This document shows, piece after piece, positions 56,426 to 64,000 of a stretch of 64,000 bases of DNA. Both the position numbers and the translations under genes were made by a program. Source of the stretch: Antilocapra americana (Eukaryota; Chordata; Mammalia; Artiodactyla; Antilocapridae); contig ML660774.1 of assembly GCA_007570785.1 (NCBI GenBank), forward strand, positions 4,829,433 through 4,893,432, given 5' to 3'. The notes under the pieces are model-generated. The model was not told the DNA's origin, ran no database searches, and saw only the letters and a list, made by a program, of their open reading frames with translations. Positions within the stretch are counted from its first letter, which is position 1; each line of letters starts with the position of its first letter.

Positions 56426-57577
56426 TTTCATGTGTGGTCATCCACACATCATTCAATTTCCTAGAGAGAAAGTCCATAAATTCCCCGTGATTATCAAAGG
56501 TGTCCAAAAACCAAAAATGTCTGAAAAATATCTGGACCAGATGACTCCAACTAACATTCAATAATTATAAGTTCTCTAGTATTTGACTGTTTTGAACCCT
56601 TTTCTTAGCCATTGCTGCTAGGGATTTATCAATCTAAATATTAAGTACAAACTCAAAGTGAGCATATATAATTTGGTCTAGTGTCTTCTGGATTTTAGTA
56701 GATCTAATAGTTGGTTTATAAAAATAATGAAAAGATAAATTATGGAAAAAATTATGCGATAGGGCAGAAGTGGGCAAATACATAATAGCTCTTAGTCTTT
56801 TTTGTCTGTGACAAATGATTCATTAAAAAGACACATTCCCATTGCTATCTTCAGAGCTATTTAAAATTCTCAACACATTATCTGTGATTTTACTTTTCTT
56901 CTCATCCTTGAAAGTATATTAGAGTGAGTGAAAAAGTGACATTAGGACCTATTCACTGTTACACTGTTTCTAAGACATTAGGTCAAGAATCGAACCAGGC
57001 ATTCATTATATATCATGTAGTAATCCTCATGGATAGTTTGCCTAAATATTCTCATCTAATTATACCATATATTATTTATCCTTAAGCCCTAAATGGAATG
57101 GTAAAATGAATAGTGACTTGTGGATATGATTTTAATATATCCAGATAAGATTCAATTGTGTTAAACAAAATGGAATATTTCCCATTTTTTAAATAATGTA
57201 ATTTATAGGCATAATTTGCTGTGACAATATATATCATGATATTGCATGTGCCAGATAAGAAAAGCTGGTACCTCTGAAAGTGCACATAGATTTTAAGTTT
57301 TCTATTAGAATAAGATAAGAAAGAACTTAGTTGAATAAGTTATATTGAAAACACGAACATTAATTCAGCCTCCAGGGGTAAAAATTGATTTGCTTTCTGC
57401 TTAATAATTGTCTTGTTTTTTGTTTGCTTTATTATTTTTTTTTCTGTTTCTAGAGTTCCTTGTGTCATCTGTCCTTAAATAACTTTGTTATGAAAATCTC
57501 ATGTGTCCTAATTAGTCTCCTGAATTGGGTCTCCAATGTGGTTTTCAGTTTTGGCTACATCTATTAAAAGTACTAAT
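56426..57577. other. Unannotated AT-rich stretch
   Basis: Nothing recognised on either strand. Confidence 0.35.
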
Positions 57578-57696
57578 TCAAGGATTCTAACCAAAACTGA
57601 TTTGCTTGGTCTGGGATGCAGCCTGAGTACTGAGATTTTTAAAAACTTCCCAGATGATTATTTATGCGCATGCATGTTTGAGAACCACTACCTTAA
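57578..57696 (+). mobile_element. MER5-like MITE, 3' part
   Basis: 'ttggtctgggatgcagcctg', 'agtactgagatttttaaaaa', 'cttcccagatgattatttat', 'gtttgagaaccactacctt' follow the MER5 3' half in order. The 129-codon frame at 57536-57925 crosses it and is not a gene. Confidence 0.7.
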
Positions 57697-58257
57697 AGAA
57701 ATCAGAGTTCTTGGAAAGAAATTTGGGTTCTTGGAGAATAGCTGTTTCCACATTTGCAAACAGCAACCGAGAACATCTTTTTTTGTTGTCAAAAAAGCAA
57801 GAACACGTTGCAAAGTGTCTGAGATAGGCCAACATATAGAAAGAACCCAACTTAAAGAAACTTCCAGAATTGATGCAATATATGTAAGAGGTTTGAGAAC
57901 TGAATTCTGGGGAACTTATACCTAGAGATCAAGAGAAGTTAGAGGAAACAAACAAACAAAAATTCATGAGATAGAGGGGCCAATATGTGTAAAAAAATTA
58001 AGCTATGAACTTTCCATCAAGTCAAATCACTGTTCTAAGGGGAGAGTAGTAAATTTCACCACTGCAGCTGAGGGTCAGTTAAGATATAGACTGAAACTTT
58101 AAAGTTGGGTTTGGCCACATAAATGTTTTCCTCAAACAGGATCAAAGAAATGGGATTATAACTGAAGGGCAATATGAAATGTTAAGGAAGAGATAATATC
58201 TAAATTGACAATCAGAGCAAAATACTTTTAAATAAAATGTATATTGTTTGCTAAATT
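57697..58257. other. Unannotated stretch
   Basis: Nothing recognised. Confidence 0.35.
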
Positions 58258-58680
58258 TAAATACAGTCAACTCTCACCATTTACAATAGCTGTGGTCTAT
58301 AAAATCTCCAAGAGTACTGAATTAATGAATACTGAACCATTGCTCCTAGGGGAAAAATAGGGTTAGATTCCTGTGAGCCTCTGGTCATAGCATTTTCAAG
58401 TTATCAATATATAACCTTGTTTTGTGTGTGTGTGTTAAATGTTCTTCTTAATGTATGTTGTTGGTTCACTGACATTGAACTCATAGTAAGAATGCTTAAC
58501 TCACGCCTGAATAAAGACTATCTAATGCATTTTTTCTGTCAGGAATATTATATCCTTCTTGTGCTTAGGAACACCACACAGTATTTCATCATTAGGCTTC
58601 CAAATATATTTTAGCAAGGGAGTGATCACAATATGAAATCCATAAATCATGGGGATCACTTTGTGTATAACAAAATAAAT
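58258..58680 (+). repeat. Ancient interspersed repeat, third unassigned family
   Basis: 'actgaaccattgctcctagg', 'ggaaaaatagggttagattc', 'ctgtgagcctctggtcatag', 'taaccttgttttgtgtg', 'aggaacaccacacagtattt'. I know this text from a common eutherian repeat but cannot name the family safely. Confidence 0.55.
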
Positions 58681-59514
58681 TAATATGTCAAGATATAGAT
58701 ACCTCAACCTCAGCTAAAGAGAAATGGACAACTAAGCTTATAAAATGGTTCGGTATAATGGGAGTCAGACTTAAACTTGTCAAGATCATTGGCACAAAAA
58801 AGTGTTTTGTTTTTTTCATTTTATAAATTGTTAAACATTTGGACATCAAAACTGCTCCAGTGTTATTTTGTGTCTGAAAATACCATATACTGAGAATTGT
58901 GTAAAACCAGGGTGGTACAGAACAGTACAAGCTATTTTACCAATGTTAGAAAAATTAGAGTTGAGACAATTCCAAGCTCACATCCTATGGCTTATGTATC
59001 CTATCTGAGAAAGGCAGGCACTGCTATGGGCTGGTGGGTGGGGGCTGTCCAGCATGCTGCATGTGCATAAGAACTAATAGAAATGTGATTGAAAGGATTA
59101 CAAATAAATACTCAATAGAATCTCTTACAAGGGGAGAAATATTAAAAATGCCATCATTAGTGCAATAAATAATATGTTAATTTAAGTTCACTGAGTACCT
59201 TTGTGATAGCTACGACATATAAGAACATAGAAAATCTGCCTCAAAAATTATGTTTGAGTCAGAACCAACATGAGCCAGTAGCCTGAACTGTTTGAGAATT
59301 AAGATCTGCCCCAGTTCTCAAAGGCTCTGAATCAGAATTCAGTAGAAACAATTCTGTGACATTTTTCTAAAAATGAATACACAGTGAGCGTTTGCAATCC
59401 CTAAATAAAAGTTCAATATCAGCAATAAAGGAATTAATTTAAGACACCACCCACCCCCACCCCCAGCAACCTGCAACTTAAAACTTGTCAGTTACTACTC
59501 AGTGCTCTGTGGTG
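58681..59514. other. Unannotated stretch
   Basis: No named repeat. A short C-rich run lies near 59450. Confidence 0.35.
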
Positions 59515-59690
59515 ACCTACGTGGGAAGGAAATCCCTAAAAGAGGGAATATATGTACACATAGTGGATTCAGTTTGTTGTACAGCAGAAACTAACACAAG
59601 CTTCTTTATAAAGCAATGATACTCCAATAGGATGTATTAAATGCATCAATAAAATTAAATGCATCAATAAAATGTTTAAAAATATCCAAG
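59515..59690 (+). mobile_element. L1 LINE 3' end
   Basis: 'gacctacgtgggaaggaaat', 'gggaatatatgtacacatag', 'tgtacagcagaaactaacac', 'aagcaatgatactccaatag', then an A-rich tail containing a tandem 'aaatgcatcaataaaat' duplication (about 59639-59672). Confidence 0.88.
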
Positions 59691-59761
59691 TTAAAGGAAC
59701 CTACCTTGAAAAACCTCCCCCACCCCTTTCCTGTTCTCATAATCCCAGGGTCTCATTGAAA

Positions 59762-60110
59762 GGCATTGCAGTAGCTGGGCTGCATGCACAGACTCTGGAG
59801 CCATTTTGCACAGGTTCAGATCCCACTTTGGCTTCCTGTTGGATGGTGTGTATATGTGTTAGATGCTCAGTTGTGTCTGCTCTTTGTGACCCCATGGATG
59901 GTAGCCTGCCAGGCTCCTCTGTCCATAGCATTCTCCAGGCAAAAATACTGGGGTGGGTGGCCATTTCCTGCTCCAAAGGATCTTAACTTTGGGTAATTTC
60001 CTTTCCTCTCTTCCTTTGTTGACCAGCTATATGGGGCAGATGGTAGTCACACCTCTCTCACTACACTGTGTGAGGATTACATGAATGAAGGCATAAAGTC
60101 CAGGGCTTAA
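59762..60110 (+). mobile_element. MIR SINE split by a Bov-A unit
   Basis: Forward MIR head: 'ggcattgcagtagctgggct', 'agactctggagccattttgc', 'acaggttcagatcccacttt', 'ggcttcc'. It continues after the Bov-A at 59855-59985 with 'tgggtaatttcctttcctct' and 'gtgaggattacatgaatgaa'. It is a fairly complete MIR with a clear nested younger SINE. Confidence 0.82.
59855..59985 (-). mobile_element. Bov-A SINE unit nested in MIR
   Basis: Reverse orientation: 'tgtgttagatgctcagttgt', 'ggctcctctgtccatagcat', 'ctccaaaggatctta'. The tRNA-like head is absent. No clear target-site duplication. Confidence 0.92.
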
Positions 60111-60293
60111 TTAAAACAGATCTTGGCAGAAGAGAAGCTATACATAGATGTTTATAAAAATCACAAGTATTTTGGTTTTGGTGCAGTGATTAAGGTATAA
60201 CCACAGAACAAATAATCACAAGATAAATTATCCATCTTCATTTTGTATTAACAAGTCAAAGGAGAAAATAATTCACTCCTACCCCTTACCCCC

Positions 60294-60505
60294 AGGCTTC
60301 CCAGGTGACACTAGTGGTAAAGAAGCTGCCTGTCAATGCAGGAGACCTAAGAGATGCGAGTTTGATCTCTGGGTCAGGAAAACCCCCTGGAGGAGGGCAC
60401 GGCAACCCATTCTTATTTGGAGAATCCCATGGACAGAGGAGCCTGCTGGGCGCTAGTCCATAGCGTTGCATAGAGTCAGATGTGACTGAAGTGACTTAGC
60501 ATGCA
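60294..60505 (+). mobile_element. Bov-tA SINE
   Basis: The head is 'aggcttcccaggtgacacta'. Box B is 'gagtttgatctc', with body 'acggcaacccattcttattt' (a 14-bp deletion of 'ccagtattcttgcc') and end 'gatgtgactgaagtgactta'. Confidence 0.93.
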
Positions 60506-60784
60506 TCCATCTTTACCCCCATACTTCCCATCATTTCACAACCAAAAGAAAGATGAAAGAAATAGTCTCAGAGACCCTTAATTCTAAGTCCTTTTCTAGA
60601 TTTTTAAGGTCCTTGTAACTCTAATCCCATACTTGATTGTTTCATGTTTCCCTCTCTTAGGAAACAAATATGATAATTATATTGGGACTGTAGTTTATTA
60701 CACCTAAGTATGCTAAACAAAGATCGTGGTTTACCTTTGTTATAATGATAAATATGGTCTAATGCAAAAAAAGAAAAAAAAATA

Positions 60785-61200
60785 GCAGTGGGGCAGGGTT
60801 GTTGGCTGGGCTCTGAGGCTGCCAGGAGCCCAGGGAGCTGTCACGGCTCAAGCTCCCTGGTCATATGGGGCCACAGGCTATATGGACGGGTGGAAGGGGC
60901 TGTTGGCTTGGCTCCTTGCCTGGGCAGGGCTATCAACTCAGCTTCATGGGTTCCAAAGTTCTCTGAGCAGGCTTTCTGAGTGCACAGAACTGCAGAGGCT
61001 GCAGATTGGCTTCCCTGTCTAGGCAGGTTGCTAGATCAGGCTCCACACTCACTATGGCCCATTGACTTGGGGACCAAGATCAAACAGGACTACCCACCTC
61101 TTCCCAATACCACCCCGAGCCCCTGGCCAGACAGGGCCACCTGCTCGGCTCTGCAGTTGGGCAGGCTGGACTTCTGCTGTGAGCAAGAATTCAGTCTACC
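60785..61200. repeat. GC-rich island with degenerate repeated motif
   Basis: A motif close to 'ggctgggctc...ctgggcagg' recurs roughly every 40-60 bp (near 60804, 60905, 61005 and 61149). G+C is far above the surroundings. Open frames on both strands are a by-product of composition. It could be the 5' UTR of a LINE, part of an LTR, or a decayed minisatellite. It is not a classical CpG island because CpG is scarce. Confidence 0.5.
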
Positions 61201-61650
61201 AGGATCTGAGAGCTGGCTGTAAGCTCCGCTCTTTTCTCCATCTCTCCCTGATCCCTTGTATCTGAGTCCTAGAGTCTCCCAGTGATTCCCATGAGACCAG
61301 ACCCAAGTGGGCCTTCCAGGAAGCATCCTGCAGCACTGAGGGAGCTAGATGTCAATCCGGGGCTCTCGTTTTACCATGGAGGAAATGTAAGCCCGGGTAG
61401 GGGGTTGCCCAGGGAGGCCCTCTGCCCTTAGTCCACGGCCCAGGGAAGAAGCCATGGAGTCAGTGTAGCTCCCTTCTTTCCCCTCTCATGCATCTTTCTC
61501 TGGGATGCTTCAGCCTCAACCCTGGGTTCTGGGATTTCCCCATCTTTGCCTTGTCTGTGGAAAGATGCTCAGTGATCTTGTGAGGGCTTCCTGGGAACAA
61601 CAGTGTCCCCATCTTAATGATATCACCTGCTATCCGTAACACTGTTTTTA
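61201..61650. other. GC-moderate flank of the island
   Basis: A possible reverse MIR core lies at 61365-61420 ('gttttaccatggaggaaatg', 'agggggttgcccagggagg'). The remainder is unassigned. No coding frame with a domain. Confidence 0.35.
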
Positions 61651-62736
61651 TCTTTCATTTTCAATTTATATCTATTGAGAACCATCTATACTTTAGAAAG
61701 GTAGAACAAAGACAGATAAAATATATTTATCACCTGTGAAGAGTGATAAATGAACTCTGAGAAACTTACAAAGTGTTTTAAAAGATCTATAAAAATATGA
61801 ACATTAACTTATAGTTCCTAGAGGTGATGAACTCAGTATGAACAGCAACAATTCATTCATATTCTATAAAGTATTACTACCATATTCTAGCTGGGAAAAA
61901 ATAAAAGCCAAAGCTTACCAAGATTTACCTAAATTCTTTGATCACACAAGGGAGGCAGGATCTAGAACCCTACCTTTATATTCACAGCCCATGTTAACTT
62001 TCTCAGAACAAGTCTTTCCACACATTCTTTGATAGTGATTTTGTAGTATTGAGCTACTTTCTGGAAAACAATATAGACAAGGCAGATAAATTTACTGCAG
62101 TTAAGAAGGAAGAAAAAAGATAGGTCTCTCTCCAGCTTTTTTTTTTTTTATCCTTTTTGGCTCTAGAGTTTTTGAAAAATATTTAATGTTGCCAGTTCAG
62201 ATGCTGCAGCCTGAAATGAAAGGTTTTCTGTTTTTACATAATATGATTTTCTTTGTTTCCTTTCATTATGTTCTTGTCTCTGTATACACTTCAAAGTGGT
62301 TCACTATCCTTACATCTGCATGTTTCCAGTGCCATAAGGCATTCTCTATTTTAACCTCAGAGATGGCTGGGTGAAGTACTATAGTTTATCTTGCAAGTAG
62401 AGGTTGAATCGCCAACCACAAGGAGAAGCCGCCTGTACCTTTCTGGATTCTGACTGAGGGCCTTGACCTATTAATAGCCTCCATAAGAAAAGAGAACAGC
62501 AGATTCCACATAAGGTTTTATGCCTTATCAAAGCATAAAACTCAGGGATGTCTGGTGTGTGTGTGATATTTTAAGTTTTTGATTGTTTGGGTTCCATCTA
62601 ATGTTTTCATAGAAAATTATTGTTTTTTTTTTAATGAGTCAAGCGATGACATATGACAAAATTAGATACTTTCCCTGAATTTTTATTCTACTTTTTAGAG
62701 AAACAATTATATTATAGTAGAAGTAATTATTCCAAG
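61651..62736. other. Unannotated AT-rich stretch
   Basis: A T12 run lies near 62138. The frames at 61838-62374 have no domain. Confidence 0.35.
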
Positions 62737-62943
62737 GGTCTTCCTTGGTGGCTCAGTAGTAAAGAATCCACCATTTAGTGCAGAAGATGCGGGTTTGATC
62801 ACTGGGACAGGAAGATCCCCTGGAAAAGGAAATGGCAATCCACTCCAGTATTCTTGCCTGGAGAATCCCACAGACAGAGGAGCCTGGTGGACTACAGTCC
62901 ATGGGGTCACAGAGTCAGACACGACTGAGTGACTTAACAAATG
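62737..62943 (+). mobile_element. Bov-tA SINE with 12-bp TSD
   Basis: The head is 'ggtcttccttggtggctcag'. Box B reads 'gggtttgatcactgg', and it ends 'gacacgactgagtgactta'. Exact duplications 'aattattccaag' flank it at 62725-62736 and 62944-62955. It is full length and low in divergence. Confidence 0.97.
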
Positions 62944-62955
62944 AATTATTCCAAG

Positions 62956-64000
62956 TTATAAGGTACACAGTCTTAGTAAAAATTAACTATGTCAACTTTT
63001 ATAGTCACTTTCATTATGACATTTTGAAGTAGTAAAAATATATTTTAGCTTTTAAAACTGGAAAATGATTCATAGCTGTTTGTGAATCAAGGAGTATTAT
63101 TTCTTTTCCTGAAACCCAACAATAATTTGCTTCTGATTTTCAAAAGCTCACTGATTTCTTGTGTGTGTGTGTGTTTCTGTGTATAAAATAACACCAAAGA
63201 AAGATCTCTATATGGTCTGTGTGCTGTGATTAAAAATGGCTTAGAAAATGGCAATTGTACTTATTCCATAATTTCTAACATTTGTTCTATAAAACATGGA
63301 AAGGTTATACAAGAGAGTTTCATCATCAAGTACATTTTGGAGATGTGTTGTTATAAAGTTTGTGGGGAATATTTCTACTCAAAGATTTCTGAGAGCCTCT
63401 GCTGTATGATTTTGTGCTTTGAAATCACACAGATAATGTAATATATGATGAAATGCATTTGACCATGAAATAGTTTTCTTCTAAGAGCATTCATTCTGTA
63501 TTCTACAGAATGAAATTTAGTTAACATTGATTTTTGTAAAATGAAATATAAAAATATTTATATCTTTTTTATCTATCTAGTTTATATCTATCTGTTTATA
63601 TCTACTTTTTATGAGTGTTACCCACATTGTTCTTGTTAAAACTTAAGATGATTATTTATAATAAAGAAAATGGTTTATATGATCAAGGAAAGTATTGAAA
63701 ATTATCTTTGATAAAAGCCTCAAAATATTATTTCTTTCTCATAGATTTTTACTACTTATTTTTGAAATGCCATATAAAAATGTCATAAGTATAATATATA
63801 TTTTCCTAAATTTTCCTAAAGATATACTTATTTAGGACATTCAGAACAGAGTTTTTAAAAGCTTGTTTGATATCATTGGGAATTAATGAATTTTTAACAT
63901 TGTAAAATATTTTACTAAATGTTTTGTGCATCAAAATGTTTTAGTAGTCCTTATTACATTTTTTGGAAAACATGATTCTTAGTCTAAACCAAAATTATTA
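62956..64000. other. Unannotated AT-rich terminus
   Basis: It includes a short (GT)n near 63160-63172 and TATC-like repeats at 63567-63605. A tandem 'ttttcctaaa' duplication is at about 63801-63820. No gene is recognised. Confidence 0.4.

Noticed and set aside
57536..57925. 129-codon plus frame
   Set aside because: It crosses a MER5-like remnant and unique AT-rich DNA. No domain, and no splice or promoter context.
60788..61326. Coding exons in the GC-rich island
   Set aside because: Open frames on both strands and in several phases follow from high G+C. The peptides lack domains, and the motif repetition fits a repeat better.
62737..62943. tRNA gene suggested by box A/box B motifs in Bov-tA heads
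   Set aside because: The box motifs belong to the SINE's tRNA-derived promoter. No cloverleaf or anticodon stem can be drawn.
1..64000. Endogenous retrovirus with gag/pol/env or paired LTRs
   Set aside because: No retroviral protease, reverse-transcriptase or integrase motifs, and no primer-binding-site plus LTR pair, were seen. The only reverse-transcriptase signal is from BovB and L1.
1..64000. A novel multi-gene biological system
   Set aside because: There is no coherent set of coding genes. The content is intergenic or intronic ruminant DNA dominated by retroelements.

Overview
This is nuclear genomic DNA from a pecoran ruminant, most likely a bovid (cattle, sheep, goat or a relative). 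The diagnosis comes from the repeats. There are about two dozen tRNA-derived Bov-tA/Bov-A SINEs, one dimeric Bov-A2, BovB (RTE-type) LINE fragments carrying the ruminant-lineage reverse-transcriptase C-terminus, artiodactyl CHR-type SINEs and a young bovine-type L1. The sequence looks AT-rich with sparse CpG, as expected of a gene desert or a very large intron. I could not find a convincing protein-coding exon, functional RNA gene, promoter or CpG island. Open reading frames are short and mostly lie inside repeats. There is no bacterial, phage, CRISPR or operon-type content.

Layout. 1-5.6 kb: old L1, a BovB piece, and an ancient unassigned repeat split by a SINE. 5.6-9.2 kb: mostly unique, with candidate conserved non-coding sequence near 6.5-6.9 kb. 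9.2-13.6 kb: SINEs, a compound microsatellite, and a long minus-strand BovB with a second, oppositely oriented BovB tail nested in it. 14-16.5 kb: microsatellites, a homopurine run, MIR and a long L1 piece. 16.5-18.2 kb: unique. 18.2-23.2 kb: Bov-A2 with a target-site duplication, a head-to-head inverted SINE pair, MIRs, an old L1 and a (GT)n tract. 24.7-28.4 kb: CHR, L2-like sequence, plus-strand BovB, and a young L1 with a classic 5' inversion. 28.4-32.4 kb: unique. 32.4-41.7 kb: scattered SINEs, including two abutting copies, and a CpG-retaining candidate conserved block at 36.05-36.7 kb. 41.7-52.7 kb: an 11-kb block almost free of ruminant SINEs and BovB, keeping only older MIR/L1 pieces and two small SINE scraps. 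52.7-60.5 kb: CHR, SINEs, a C19 tract and a 79-bp palindromic mariner-derived MITE resembling the ruminant miR-2284/2285 precursors. 60.8-61.65 kb: a GC-rich island with a degenerate repeated motif. 61.7-64 kb: unique AT-rich sequence and one SINE.

The genes do not form a system here. The window records layered retrotransposition: MIR/L2/MER5-age copies at the bottom, then L1, then BovB and CHR, then Bov-tA/Bov-A2, with several datable nestings. The leads worth testing are the SINE-depleted block with its conserved-looking core, the MITE hairpin, two weak exon candidates, and the recurrent poly-A expansion at one internal position of Bov-tA. Repeat names rest on recognition of consensus sequence, not on a database search, and boundaries are approximate unless target-site duplications are given.
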